From the NCBI RefSeq assembly GCF_003854965.1, contig NZ_RQPI01000005.1, positions 186,001 to 250,000 on the forward strand: a DNA stretch of 64,000 nt. Reading direction: 5' to 3'. This document shows, one piece after another, positions 46,667 through 55,629 of the stretch (positions are counted from its first letter, which is position 1; every line of letters starts with the position of its first letter). The translations under genes and the position numbers were made by a program. The notes under the pieces were generated by a model. That model saw only the letters and a list, made by a program, of their open reading frames with translations. It made no database searches and was not told the DNA's origin. This DNA comes from Paenibacillus rhizophilus (lineage in GTDB: Bacteria > Bacillota > Bacilli > Paenibacillales > Paenibacillaceae).

Positions 46667-47848
46667 TTAACCTTCTGTCAACGCTCCGACAAATTCTCCG
46701 AACACATCATTTCCGAACAAAATCCCCTGACGGCTTAACCGGTAGTTTCCGCCTTCCCGCTCAAGCAGGCCTGCGTTCAGCATCTTTTGCAGCGGCTTGC
46801 CGAACACGTCCTCCAGCTGCCGGTCGAACTGCTCCCGGAAAGCCTTATCGTTGATTCCCTCCCGCATCCTCAGTCCCACCATCATGAAATCTTCCATGGC
46901 CTCTTCCTTCGACACAGGATAAGCATTCAGCCGGGGCAGGCCGGTCTTTGTCGCTTCGATGTACGGACTCACGCCCTTCACATTCATATGCCGCATACGC
47001 CGCGCATATCCGTGCGCTCCGGCGCCGAGCCCGTAGTAATCCTGATTGCGCCAGTAAGTGATATTATGACGGCTCTCCATTCCGGGCTTGGCGAAATTGC
47101 TGATTTCATACTGCCTGTAGCCCGCCTCTTCCATGGAAGACATCAACAGCAGGTACATGGCCAGTTCGTCCTCTTCGGCGGGAAGCGGAAGCTGGTTCTT
47201 GTTAAAAAGTGTATGGAACAGCGTGTTCTCCTCAACCTTGAGGCTGTAGATGGAATAGTGGGGCAGGCCTAGGTCAAGCGCCCGCTTGATACTTTCGGCC
47301 AGCATATCGACCGTCTGGTTCGGCAGACCGAACATCAGGTCGATGGACAGGTTGGACAGCCCAGCTGCGCGGGCATTGTCAAGGCTGCGGTAAACATCAT
47401 CGGTGTTGTGTATGCGGCCGATCCCGCTTAGCAGCTCATTCTGGAACGCCTGAACTCCAAAGCTGACGCGGTTCACGCCGCCCGCCTTCATAACCGCCAG
47501 CTTGTCCGGATCAGTCGTACCGGGATTCGCCTCCATCGAGAACTCGATATCCTCTGCCCAGTTCGGGAAGTAGGTGCGCACCGTCTTCAGAAAATACTCC
47601 ATTTCATCCGGTTTCAGCACCGTAGGCGTGCCTCCGCCCACAAATATGCTTTGGATGACGCCCGGCGGATTGTCGCGAACGGTGAGTTCCATCTCCCGCT
47701 CCAGCGCGCGAAGATAGTCCATTACGGGCTGATCCTTCAGCACATAAGAATTGAAATCGCAATAAAAGCACTTGTTCGTGCAGAAAGGAATATGAATGTA
47801 TACCGCCTCGGGCGGACGGCTCCCTTGCAAGCCTGAATGGTTAGTCAT
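46667..47848 (-). CDS. hemW: Radical SAM heme chaperone HemW
   Basis: Radical-SAM protein of the HemN/HemW family, considered a heme chaperone rather than a coproporphyrinogen dehydrogenase. 393 residues from ATG 47848. 4Fe-4S motif IPFCTNKCFYCDFNSY (C-x3-C-x2-C) lacking the extra cysteine of true HemN, FVGGGTPTVLK, and a C-terminal HemN_C domain. AAGGAGG lies 9 bases ahead; the frame is open for 111 more codons upstream but crosses the lepA terminator and the end of lepA, so that part is not used. Confidence 0.95.
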   Translation of the reverse strand: MTNHSGLQGSRPPEAVYIHIPFCTNKCFYCDFNSYVLKDQPVMDYLRALEREMELTVRDNPPGVIQSIFVGGGTPTVLKPDEMEYFLKTVRTYFPNWAEDIEFSMEANPGTTDPDKLAVMKAGGVNRVSFGVQAFQNELLSGIGRIHNTDDVYRSLDNARAAGLSNLSIDLMFGLPNQTVDMLAESIKRALDLGLPHYSIYSLKVEENTLFHTLFNKNQLPLPAEEDELAMYLLLMSSMEEAGYRQYEISNFAKPGMESRHNITYWRNQDYYGLGAGAHGYARRMRHMNVKGVSPYIEATKTGLPRLNAYPVSKEEAMEDFMMVGLRMREGINDKAFREQFDRQLEDVFGKPLQKMLNAGLLEREGGNYRLSRQGILFGNDVFGEFVGALTEG

Positions 47849-47873
47849 CAAGCTGTCCTCCTTAGAATGAAAA

Positions 47874-47893
47874 GGGAAGCCGGAAGGCTTCCC
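47874..47893 (-). terminator. Intrinsic terminator after lepA
   Basis: Minus strand GGGAAGCC-TTCC-GGCTTCCC then TTTTCATTCT; about 30 bases past the lepA stop and 26 bases before the hemW ATG. Confidence 0.8.
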
Positions 47894-47922
47894 TGAATAA
47901 GCTGCGATATTTGCCTGAATGT

Positions 47923-49737
47923 CTACTCGTCGATCTTGAGCACCGCCATAAACGCTTCCTGCGGCACTTCGACGCTGCCGACCTGCTTCATGCGCTTCTT
48001 GCCTTCCTTCTGCTTCTCCAGCAGCTTCCGCTTCCGTGAAATGTCGCCGCCGTAGCATTTCGCAAGAACGTTCTTGCGCATCGCCTTCACCGTCTCGCGG
48101 GCAACGACTTTGGTTCCGACGGAAGCCTGAATCGGCACCTCGAACATCTGGCGCGGAATGATGCCGCGCAGCTTCTCGCAAATGATGCGGCCGCGGTTAT
48201 AGGCGCGGTCGCGGTGCACGATGAACGACAGGGCGTCGACCTGTTCGCCGTTAAGCAGAATGTCCATCTTCACCAGGTTCGACTGGCGGTAACCGGACAG
48301 TTCATAATCGAAGGACGCATAGCCCTTCGTCCCCGATTTCAGCTGGTCGAAGAAATCATAGACGATTTCCGACAGCGGAATCTGATAAGTGATCGTCACC
48401 CGGTTCGCGTCCAGGTATTCCATGTTCACGAATTCACCGCGCTTGTTCTGGCACAGCTCCATGACCGTCCCGACGAAATCGTTGGGCACGATAACGGCAG
48501 CCTTGACGTAAGGCTCCTCGACATAATCGATCTTGCCGATCTCCGGATAGTTCGACGGGTTGTCAATCTGAATCATTTCACCGCTCGTCAGCATAATGCG
48601 ATAAATAACGCTCGGCGCCGTCGTAATGAGCGGCAGGTTGAACTCCCGCTCGATCCGTTCCTGGATGATCTCCATATGCAGCAGGCCGAGAAATCCGCAG
48701 CGGAAGCCGAAGCCGAGCGCGCTGGACGTCTCGGGCTCGAAGCTCAGCGAAGCGTCGTTGAGCTGCAGCTTCTCCAGAGCCTCGCGCAGATCATTGTAAT
48801 CCGACGTCTCGATCGGATACAGGCCGCAGTATACCATCGGATTGATCTTCCGGTAGCCGGGCAGCGGCTCGGACGTCGGGCGTTTGGCGTCCGTCACGGT
48901 ATCGCCGACCCGGGTATCGCCCACATGCTTGATGCCGGCCACGATAAAGCCTACATCGCCTACGTTCAGCTCGTTCACGATGCTCATGCGCGGCATAAAT
49001 GCGCCGACTTCAATAACCTCGAACGTCTTGTCGGTCGCCATCATCTTGATCTTCGAGCCGGCGCGGATGCTGCCGTCAACAACCCGGACATACACGATTA
49101 CACCTTTGTACGGGTCGTAATGGGAGTCGAAAATCAGCGCCTTCAGCGGCTGATCGGGATCTCCCGTAGGCGCCGGAACCTGCTTGACTACCTGCTCCAG
49201 AATCTCCTTGATGCCGATTCCCGCCTTGGCGGAAGCAAGCACCGCCTCGCTAGCGTCCAGGCCGATGACGTCCTCAATCTCCTGCTTGACCCGTTCCGGG
49301 TCGGCGCTCGGCAGATCGATCTTATTGACGACCGGCAGAATTTCCAGATTGTTGTCCAGCGCCAGATACACGTTGGCCAGTGTCTGGGCTTCGATTCCCT
49401 GGGCCGCGTCCACGACGAGCAGCGCACCTTCGCATGCCGCGAGACTGCGCGAAACTTCATAAGTGAAATCGACATGCCCCGGCGTGTCGATCAGATTGAG
49501 CAGATATTCTTGCCCGTCATCGGCACGATACGTGAGGCGAACGGCCTGCAGCTTGATCGTAATGCCCCGCTCGCGCTCAAGATCCATCTGGTCGAGCACC
49601 TGTTCCTGCATTTCACGCGAGCTGAGCGCCCCGGTGTATTCCAGAATCCGGTCGGCAAGCGTCGACTTCCCGTGGTCTATATGTGCAATTATCGAGAAAT
49701 TGCGGATTTGTTCTTGTCTTTTCTTAACGTCAGTCAT
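47923..49737 (-). CDS. lepA: Elongation factor 4 (LepA)
   Basis: Ribosome-associated translational GTPase implicated in back-translocation and 30S biogenesis. 604 residues. G1 [16 protein letters not shown], switch region ERGITIK, G3 [13 protein letters not shown]4 [14 protein letters not shown]. The LepA-specific C-terminal domain has [20 protein letters not shown]. Follows the spoIIP-yqxA genes as in B. subtilis but has its own promoter at 49775-49803 and a terminator. Confidence 0.98.
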   Translation of the reverse strand: MTDVKKRQEQIRNFSIIAHIDHGKSTLADRILEYTGALSSREMQEQVLDQMDLERERGITIKLQAVRLTYRADDGQEYLLNLIDTPGHVDFTYEVSRSLAACEGALLVVDAAQGIEAQTLANVYLALDNNLEILPVVNKIDLPSADPERVKQEIEDVIGLDASEAVLASAKAGIGIKEILEQVVKQVPAPTGDPDQPLKALIFDSHYDPYKGVIVYVRVVDGSIRAGSKIKMMATDKTFEVIEVGAFMPRMSIVNELNVGDVGFIVAGIKHVGDTRVGDTVTDAKRPTSEPLPGYRKINPMVYCGLYPIETSDYNDLREALEKLQLNDASLSFEPETSSALGFGFRCGFLGLLHMEIIQERIEREFNLPLITTAPSVIYRIMLTSGEMIQIDNPSNYPEIGKIDYVEEPYVKAAVIVPNDFVGTVMELCQNKRGEFVNMEYLDANRVTITYQIPLSEIVYDFFDQLKSGTKGYASFDYELSGYRQSNLVKMDILLNGEQVDALSFIVHRDRAYNRGRIICEKLRGIIPRQMFEVPIQASVGTKVVARETVKAMRKNVLAKCYGGDISRKRKLLEKQKEGKKRMKQVGSVEVPQEAFMAVLKIDE

Positions 49738-49774
49738 TCCTTACCCCCACAAACAGCCTGTTGTTAATCATCTT

Positions 49775-49803
49775 ATTATAGCAGTACATGTTCTCACCAG
49801 CAA
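49775..49803 (-). promoter_or_regulatory. SigA-type promoter of lepA
   Basis: Minus strand TTGCTG (49803-49798), 17 bases, TATAAT (49780-49775) preceded by TGC, an extended -10. The leader is about 30 nt. Confidence 0.8.
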
Positions 49804-49867
49804 TCCGGCTCCTGCATTCGAGCGCATTATATTTTAAAATAGAAGGTTTTGGCTGCGGAAACGGATA

Positions 49868-49909
49868 CCGCCCCCTGAAGGGCGGAGAAGCCGTTCCTTC
49901 AGGGGGCGG
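49868..49909 (-). terminator. Strong stem-loop after the yqxA-like gene
   Basis: 14-bp perfect arms CCGCCCCCTGAAGG / CCTTCAGGGGGCGG (49868-49881, 49896-49909). No T-tract on the minus strand, so it may be a terminator or a 3'-end stabiliser. Confidence 0.65.
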
Positions 49910-49925
49910 GAACAAGATAAAGCGT

Positions 49926-50417
49926 TTATTCGGAGGAGTCAAACAGCGAGACTACCCAGCGGATTCCTTTTTGCGACGCATGCTGGAGCAGGCCCGCCGT
50001 CTTGTCCGCCAGTGCGTCCACCGTGGATTTATGCTCTCCGGGAATGAGAATCTGACCCGGCGTAAGCGTAGTGTTGTTTGGGACAGTCTGCTGCGGAAGG
50101 CTAGCCGGGGACGAAGGGGTACCTGCAGCAGGCTGTCCCGCAGCCGGAGTCTGGACTTGCGGGGCGGACGAGGGAGCCAGCGTTACGGGGACGTAGATGT
50201 ATCCCCCTTTCCCGTCGCTCTGCACCTGAAGCCCGGTAACCGCCCCGGACTGGGGCTGGGACACAGGCGCTGCGTTCTGAACGCCGCCGGAAATTACGCT
50301 CCAGCCCGGAACGGGCGAGGCGGTGGTTTCGCCGCTCCCGCCGAACTGCATACCCACCAGCACGCCGATGCCGGCCCAAATGCCGACAGCCACCATCTTT
50401 TTTCCGAATCGAGACAT
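49926..50417 (-). CDS. YqxA-like membrane-anchored protein
   Basis: 163 residues: N-terminal membrane anchor (VAVGIWAGIGVLVGMQFGG), then a Pro/Ser/Gln-rich low-complexity part, and a C-terminal amphipathic segment (STVDALADKTAGLLQHASQK). It occupies the place of B. subtilis yqxA (DUF3679) directly after spoIIP. The anchor ending in GVLVGMQ resembles that family, but the rest is longer and diverged. Probably expressed with spoIIP during sporulation; function unknown. Confidence 0.75.
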   Translation of the reverse strand: MSRFGKKMVAVGIWAGIGVLVGMQFGGSGETTASPVPGWSVISGGVQNAAPVSQPQSGAVTGLQVQSDGKGGYIYVPVTLAPSSAPQVQTPAAGQPAAGTPSSPASLPQQTVPNNTTLTPGQILIPGEHKSTVDALADKTAGLLQHASQKGIRWVVSLFDSSE

Positions 50418-50474
50418 GGATACCCACCCTTTCTTTCCATTCTTGCAGCGGCCCCCGCAGGGGAGCGCACGATA

Positions 50475-51755
50475 TTATTGGGCAGCCGGTTCCGTGCCCG
50501 TTCCGCTATTGGCCGTTCCAGCCTCGGCGTTTGCTTTTTCTGCCCCATGACTGCTCCAATATAAATCCGCGATGGCGTCCGCCAGCACATCGGAGGTTGC
50601 CTTCAGTTCGGCTTCGGTGCTGTCTATTCCGCCCACCTCGATCAGGACGCTGTTCGGCGATATCGACTGGTTGTACTCCCCGTTATTGCCTTTGCCCGAC
50701 GATTTGCCCCAGATGCCGCGGGAAACACCCGGATACCGTTTCTCCAGAAGCTGATGAATTTTATTTGCGAATTCCTCATTCTTTTTCCAGTCCTTGTTTG
50801 AACGCCCGAGAATAAAATACACCTGAGCGTAGCTTTTTCCGCCGATAACCGTAGTCGTCTTGTCATGCCGCTGAGAGTCGCGGTGGATGTCGATCAATTC
50901 GGTCATTTCCTCATTCTCGGTCATCGCCGCCTTGACGGTCACCCGGGAATATTTATAGGAAAAGTTCCAGTTATAATCGGCGACTTTAGTAGCATAGTCC
51001 ACTTCCGAGTGGAGGGTGCCGATGCCCCGTTTCTCCAGCCGCTGGGCGATGAAGGACCCCACCCGCATGACATTTTTGGAAGGATCGGCGGAGCTTGGAT
51101 TGTCGCTCTTCGCGGAGAGCAGCGGATTATACGCTTCGCGCGGATGGGAATGGTAGATCATAATCCGCTTCATGTCCGTGTCCGAAGGTTCCGTATCCTT
51201 TGCGGGAGCGGAGGACGGCGCCGGAGCGTCGCTGTTCTCCGGCAGCTGCGACTCTTGCACGCCGCCGCTTCCCCCTGAAGTCGGCGCCGGCGTCGCCAGC
51301 TCGTCCGTTCCGGGATGATAGTCGACCGGGGCGCCCTCCACTCCGCCGGAACCTTTGCGGAGCAGCACGGCGTCGTCGGCGGCCATTCCCGGCACCTCGC
51401 GGGACAGCAGGCTTTTTGGGTCCCCCGGGTTCACGCTGGTCAGAAGCTGAAAGACAAAGCTTGTGACTTTCCCTCCCGACAGCGCGGACGCTTCCGTGGT
51501 CTTGGGCAGATGTGGAACCTCCATCCCGAGAAGCTCCTTGAATAGTCCGCCGGAGAGGGAAGCCGCAAGACCTTTCATCGAAGGAAGCGGCGAATTATCC
51601 AGTTTCTCTCCCGCCATGCCTCCGGTTCCCAGCAGGATGAAGAAGACCAGGGAACCGCAGGCGAGCAGCAGCATCGTCCTGCCGAGCGCCAAAGCGTCAA
51701 GCGCTTTTGAACGCAAACGGCCGATGTTCCACAGATGAAACCATTTTCTGTTCAT
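50475..51755 (-). CDS. spoIIP: Stage II sporulation protein P
   Basis: Peptidoglycan amidase/endopeptidase of the engulfment complex (SpoIID-SpoIIM-SpoIIP). 426 residues. N-terminal signal anchor (about 27-45), a Pro/Ser-rich linker, then the catalytic domain with zinc ligands in MIYHSHPREAYNP, LIDIHRDSQRHDKTT and VLIEVGGIDSTEAE. ATG 51755 with GAGGAGG. The 170 bases upstream to the next gene show a T-rich tract near 51887 but no clear terminator or SigE promoter. Confidence 0.96.
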   Translation of the reverse strand: MNRKWFHLWNIGRLRSKALDALALGRTMLLLACGSLVFFILLGTGGMAGEKLDNSPLPSMKGLAASLSGGLFKELLGMEVPHLPKTTEASALSGGKVTSFVFQLLTSVNPGDPKSLLSREVPGMAADDAVLLRKGSGGVEGAPVDYHPGTDELATPAPTSGGSGGVQESQLPENSDAPAPSSAPAKDTEPSDTDMKRIMIYHSHPREAYNPLLSAKSDNPSSADPSKNVMRVGSFIAQRLEKRGIGTLHSEVDYATKVADYNWNFSYKYSRVTVKAAMTENEEMTELIDIHRDSQRHDKTTTVIGGKSYAQVYFILGRSNKDWKKNEEFANKIHQLLEKRYPGVSRGIWGKSSGKGNNGEYNQSISPNSVLIEVGGIDSTEAELKATSDVLADAIADLYWSSHGAEKANAEAGTANSGTGTEPAAQ

Positions 51756-51926
51756 TATTGTTATGTCCTCCTCAAGCTCTCTGTAATCTCTTATACTTCA
51801 AATCTATGAGAGGAAGAGAGACGGTAGAACGAAAGGAAGACAAAATCTCCCACAATATCCGGTCAAGGCTTATTTTCCAAAAAAAGAGCCGACCCAGTAA
51901 GGCCCGCCCAATTGAAACACATTCAC

Positions 51927-52442
51927 CTAATGATTCCCGGATGTTACCCTGATCTTGAATACGCAAGAAGTATCGCCCGTGGAATACAAACCATCCTCCG
52001 TCTTCCAAAAAGCCGAAACTCCGTAGTAGTATACGCCGTCTTCGAGAGGTGCTGTAAAAAAATTACCGATCATAGCAATCTGCGTTTGTCCATCCCCGGT
52101 GAACCGGACGAGGTTCATTTGAACAGGCTGCTGCTGATACGGAAAAACAACCGAGATTTGTTCCCCGGGGCGGATAAGAGCAGGCGGCGTCTCCTCCATT
52201 CCCTGCATCCCCCCTATATAATCGGCGCAGCCCAGCTTTCCCCAGCAGTAGGACCGCTGTTCCGACGGAATTTCGTCTCCGCTGCCTTCGGCGGTAATTA
52301 TGGGAGTCGGCACTTTGTCATCGGTAACGGATGGATAAGCGGTTTTCCCGGAGTCTGCGGATAACGTCCGTGTTCTGTCGCAGCCATTCAACAATACTGC
52401 TATCACAATGAACAATATAGCTGAAGTTAAAACCTTGCTCAT
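51927..52442 (-). CDS. Putative lipoprotein of unknown function
   Basis: 171 residues: signal peptide with lipobox VLLNGC (Cys near residue 21), so likely lipid-anchored outside the membrane. A short Ser/Thr-rich tether follows, then a beta-rich domain with paired cysteines (SYCWGKLGC and DTSCVF) and aromatic-rich strands (DGVYYYGVSAFWKTEDG). ATG 52442 with AAAGGAGGG 5 bases ahead. Inserted between gpr and spoIIP; the name of the family is not known to me. Confidence 0.82.
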   Translation of the reverse strand: MSKVLTSAILFIVIAVLLNGCDRTRTLSADSGKTAYPSVTDDKVPTPIITAEGSGDEIPSEQRSYCWGKLGCADYIGGMQGMEETPPALIRPGEQISVVFPYQQQPVQMNLVRFTGDGQTQIAMIGNFFTAPLEDGVYYYGVSAFWKTEDGLYSTGDTSCVFKIRVTSGNH

Positions 52443-52511
52443 GCGTTTCCCTCCTTTTTCTATTAGACGGTTCGTAGAACAAGGCGGTTGCAGGAGAAGC
52501 GCGATTTCATT

Positions 52512-52555
52512 AAAAAAAGGGAACCGGCAGGAGGAAATGTCCCTCGCCGATTCCC
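52512..52555 (-). terminator. Intrinsic terminator after gpr
   Basis: Minus strand GGGAATCGGC (52555-52546) pairs with GCCGGTTCCC (52528-52519), followed by TTTTTTT. Confidence 0.88.
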
Positions 52556-52597
52556 ACTCGTATATTCATAATCCGCACCTGCTGCGCGCGGTACAGG

Positions 52598-53599
52598 TCA
52601 GTGAGTATAAGCGCCGACGTTGCCGGGATCGACGGCGTCATGCAGCGCCGCATTCAGTCCGGTTGCCACAACGTTGGCGATATCTTCAATAAATTCGTCA
52701 ATTTCCTTCGGCGTTACAATCAGATCATGGCCGAGCGGCTCAAGAACCTCCTTAACCAGAGCCAGCCGCTCCTGTTCGGAAATGCTGTCCAGCAGCCCCA
52801 TAATTTCCTTGGTGCGTCCGTCCGCCCCGCCGAAGTGGCTTCTCATCATTTCCAGTACATTGCCCACAATGGTGGAGGCATAGCATACCGTCGGAACGCC
52901 GATGGCGATACAAGGGACGCCCAGCACCTCATGCGTCAGCCCGCGCCGCTTGTTGCCGATGCCGGAGCCGGGGTGGATGCCGATATCGGCAATTTGAATC
53001 GTCGTGTTGACCCTCTCCAGCGAACGGGAGGCCAGGGCATCGATGGCGATAATGGCATCCGGCTTCGTTCGGTCGACAATCCCCTGGACGATCTCGCTCG
53101 ATTCGATTCCGGTCAGTCCCAGCACGCCGGGAGCTACCGCGCTGACATTGCGGTAGCCTGGAGATACCTGGTCCGGCATCAGCTCATAAAACTGGCGGGT
53201 AATCAGGGCGTTCTCCACTACAAGCGGCCCCAGCGAGTCCGGAGTCACGTTCCAGTTGCCGAGCCCGACAATGAGCACGGAAGAGTTTTTGCCGATTCCG
53301 ATCCGTGACATAAAGCCTTCGAACTCGCGGGCGAAAGCTTCGGACACTTTTTGCTGAAGTCCCGTATCTCCGCCCCGCAGTCCCGGAATTTCCAGAGTGA
53401 CATAATTGCCGATCGCGCGCCCGATTCTCTGGGAGCCGGCATCATTGCTCACGGCAAGCCGCGTAATTTTGATCCCGTCCGATTCCTCCACTTCCTCGCT
53501 CACCCCGGGAATCGGCATGTTGTTCAAGCCCTGGGCCATTTCCTTGGACTCTACCGCTAAGTCGGTACGCACTGAATAAAGCTGCAGATCCAGTTCCAT
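52598..53599 (-). CDS. gpr: Germination protease GPR
   Basis: Spore endopeptidase that degrades small acid-soluble proteins at germination; made as a zymogen that cuts itself. 333 residues. Zymogen processing region RTDLAVES near residue 12; conserved core LIVGLGNWNVTPDSLGPLVV, IIAIDALASRS, and HPGSGIGNKRRG. ATG 53599, with TAGGAGGCG ahead. A TGTAAA-17-TATAAT promoter at 53653-53681 faces away from the rpsT promoter. Confidence 0.97.
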   Translation of the reverse strand: MELDLQLYSVRTDLAVESKEMAQGLNNMPIPGVSEEVEESDGIKITRLAVSNDAGSQRIGRAIGNYVTLEIPGLRGGDTGLQQKVSEAFAREFEGFMSRIGIGKNSSVLIVGLGNWNVTPDSLGPLVVENALITRQFYELMPDQVSPGYRNVSAVAPGVLGLTGIESSEIVQGIVDRTKPDAIIAIDALASRSLERVNTTIQIADIGIHPGSGIGNKRRGLTHEVLGVPCIAIGVPTVCYASTIVGNVLEMMRSHFGGADGRTKEIMGLLDSISEQERLALVKEVLEPLGHDLIVTPKEIDEFIEDIANVVATGLNAALHDAVDPGNVGAYTH

Positions 53600-53652
53600 A
53601 CGTTATTCGCCTCCTATCCTTTTATTCACTAGTGTGCGGGAGGAGAGGCAGG

Positions 53653-53681
53653 ATTATACAAAAAGGAATAGGGAATTTACA
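53653..53681 (-). promoter_or_regulatory. Putative promoter of gpr
   Basis: Minus strand TGTAAA (53681-53676), 17 bases, TATAAT (53658-53653). gpr is forespore-controlled (SigF/SigG) in B. subtilis, and the -35 has the TG-A-rich look of such promoters, but the -10 is closer to SigA. Confidence 0.45.
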
Positions 53682-53691
53682 CGGTTTCTTG

Positions 53692-53720
53692 TTGCATTTT
53701 GCTGATCTGCATGCTAAACT
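53692..53720 (+). promoter_or_regulatory. SigA-type promoter of rpsT
   Basis: TTGCAT (53692-53697), 17 bases, TAAACT (53715-53720) with TGC before the -10. It is back-to-back with the gpr promoter, 10 bases between -35 boxes. Confidence 0.65.
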
Positions 53721-53777
53721 ATTTTAAGTTGTGAATCATTTTGATGATTTCCGAATGCCTTACAGGAGGTGAATGCA

Positions 53778-54050
53778 ATGCCAAACATTAAATCCGCGGT
53801 AAAACGCGTTAAGACAACGGAAAAACGCCGCGCGCTGAACGTTTCCCAAAAGTCCGCGCTTCGTACAGCTGTTAAAGCTGCCGACCTCGCGCTGGAAGGT
53901 ACGGAAGTAGAAACTGCCAAAGCCGCTTTCCAAGTTGCTTCTCAGAAGCTGGACAAGGCCGTAACGAAAGGTCTGGTTCATAAAAATGCGGCTGCCCGTA
54001 AGAAATCCCGCTTGGCTAAGAAACTGAACGCTCTTTCCGCTCAAGCGTAA
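53778..54050 (+). CDS. rpsT: 30S ribosomal protein S20
   Basis: Primary 16S rRNA-binding protein bS20. 90 residues from ATG 53778 ([20 protein letters not shown]), highly basic, with the C-terminal [19 protein letters not shown] helix. AGGAGG stands 8 bases ahead; a GTG 9 bases upstream lies in the ribosome binding site. Divergent from gpr; followed by a strong terminator. Confidence 0.97.
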   Translation: MPNIKSAVKRVKTTEKRRALNVSQKSALRTAVKAADLALEGTEVETAKAAFQVASQKLDKAVTKGLVHKNAAARKKSRLAKKLNALSAQA

Positions 54051-54075
54051 GAGCTTCCATAACAAGCAATTGAAG

Positions 54076-54114
54076 AACCTGACCGCTCCCGAACGATGCG
54101 GTTCAGGTTTTTTT
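54076..54114 (+). terminator. Intrinsic terminator of rpsT
   Basis: AACCTGACCGC (54076-54086) pairs with GCGGTTCAGGTT (54098-54109, one bulge), followed by a run of T. Confidence 0.92.
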
Positions 54115-54189
54115 GTTTTTATTTTCCCCCTATCCTTCCATTCACAAACTCTTCACTGGACATATTTCGATGGAAAATATATCCTCTAA

Positions 54190-54211
54190 ACATACCGAGC
54201 GTTCGGTATGT
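54190..54211 (+). promoter_or_regulatory. Palindromic TetR-type operator
   Basis: ACATACCGA-gcgt-TCGGTATGT: 9-bp perfect arms ending 23 bases before the TetR-family start codon. This is the usual form of an autoregulatory TetR operator (ACCG...CGGT core). Confidence 0.8.
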
Positions 54212-54234
54212 CAATGAAAGGAGGCATCCCGGGT

Positions 54235-54828
54235 TTGACTGCTAAACAACGTGCCTATGATTCGGTTCAGACCAAAGAAACCATACTCCTGCATGCCAAA
54301 GCCCTATTTTCGAAAAAAGGATACAAGGGCGTTTCGATCAGCGATATTTGCGCGGCGGCGGGTCTCAGTAAAGGAAGTATCTATCATCATTTCAAGAATA
54401 AAGAGGACCTTTTTGTCCAGTTGGCCGAACTATCGTTCGCGGATTCCTGGAAAGATTGGGACAGCCGCTCCGTACGGTTTTCTTCAGCGACCGACAAGCT
54501 GTATGCTTACAGCGAGCTTTATGCGGACAACGTAGATCTTTCGCTTACCAAAGCCGGCGAGGATTTTATGGCGACCACCGGGGCCGATTCCGCTGCGTTT
54601 CAACAATTTGGCGCCATTCTTACAGACTATGTGCGGCGTTTCGAGGATATTATTCGAGAAGGAATCGAAAACGGAGAATTCAAGCCGGAGGAGCCCGGCG
54701 AAATGGCTTTTGCCCTGCTCAGCTCTTATTCCGGGTTGGCGAACAACTCCCGTTATCTGGACAAAGAAAATGTAAGACGGCTATTTCGCAAGATGACGGA
54801 CATGCTGCTTGACGGCATCCGCAAATAG
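54235..54828 (+). CDS. TetR/AcrR family transcriptional regulator
   Basis: 197 residues from TTG 54235. N-terminal helix-turn-helix domain: AKALFSKKGYKGVSISDICA-AAGLSKGSIYHHFKNKEDLF, followed by an all-helical ligand domain. AAAGGAGG is 10 bases before the TTG; ATGs at 54208 and 54214 lie at or before the ribosome binding site. A perfect palindrome in front suggests autoregulation, and the glycosyltransferase gene 14 bases downstream is probably co-transcribed. The ligand is unknown. Confidence 0.88.
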   Translation: MTAKQRAYDSVQTKETILLHAKALFSKKGYKGVSISDICAAAGLSKGSIYHHFKNKEDLFVQLAELSFADSWKDWDSRSVRFSSATDKLYAYSELYADNVDLSLTKAGEDFMATTGADSAAFQQFGAILTDYVRRFEDIIREGIENGEFKPEEPGEMAFALLSSYSGLANNSRYLDKENVRRLFRKMTDMLLDGIRK

Positions 54829-54842
54829 GAGATGAAATCTTA

Positions 54843-55604
54843 ATGGAAACAATGTTTACCGGGCCGGAGGAAGAAACGGAAGAGATCTTGTTCTCCGTCC
54901 TGATTCCCGCGCATAACGAAGAAAAGTATATCGCAAAATGCCTGGACTCCATTGCTGCCGCCTCGGAGAACTGCGTCGGCCGGGTTGAGGTCATTCTTAT
55001 TCTGAACCGCTGTACCGATAAGACGGAAGAAATCGCAAGCTCGTATAACTGCGTTATTGTACACGACGACCGCAAAAATTTATCGCAAATCCGAAACAGC
55101 GGGGCGGCGGCTGCCAGAGGAGAAATTGTCGTGACAATCGACGCGGACAGCCGGATGACGGCCAACATGCTCTCCGAAATCGAGTGGCTTCTTTCCACAG
55201 GAAAATACATAGGCGGCGGCACCACCGGGAGATTCGAAAGGATGAGCCTTGGTATCGTCGTATCCGCACTGGCGCTTCTCGTGCCGATGGCCATCAAATA
55301 CGGAGCGATCTCAGTCGGTATATTCTGGTGCCGCAAGAGCGACTTCGACGCCATCGGCGGCTTCAATGAAGATATGCTGATGTCTGAGGATGCCGACTTT
55401 GCCCGGAGGCTCAAAACTCACGGAAAGCGCTGCGGGAAAAAATATGGGACGTTGACCAAAGCCTATATGATTACCTCCTGCCGAAAGTTCGATCGAGAAG
55501 GAGACTGGTTTCTTGTCAAGCATCCGAAGCTGATTCTCGCCTACTTGAAGGGTACCGACCTCCGGCATGCGGACCAGGCCTATTACGAGAACCAAGGAAG
55601 ATAG
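54843..55604 (+). CDS. Family 2 glycosyltransferase
   Basis: 253 residues with a GT-A fold: FSVLIPAHNEEKYIAKCLDS (nucleotide-sugar binding), a DXD-like motif in VTIDADSRM, and SEDADFARRL as the catalytic-base region. A hydrophobic stretch (about 139-160, LGIVVSALALLVPMAIKYGA) may associate with the membrane. ATG 54843 follows the TetR gene by 14 bases. The pair sits between rpsT and holA, which are close neighbours in B. subtilis, so it is an insertion. Sugar and acceptor cannot be told from the sequence. Confidence 0.88.
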   Translation: METMFTGPEEETEEILFSVLIPAHNEEKYIAKCLDSIAAASENCVGRVEVILILNRCTDKTEEIASSYNCVIVHDDRKNLSQIRNSGAAAARGEIVVTIDADSRMTANMLSEIEWLLSTGKYIGGGTTGRFERMSLGIVVSALALLVPMAIKYGAISVGIFWCRKSDFDAIGGFNEDMLMSEDADFARRLKTHGKRCGKKYGTLTKAYMITSCRKFDREGDWFLVKHPKLILAYLKGTDLRHADQAYYENQGR

Positions 55605-55629
55605 TCTTCACCGGGAGCGGACCTAAACC

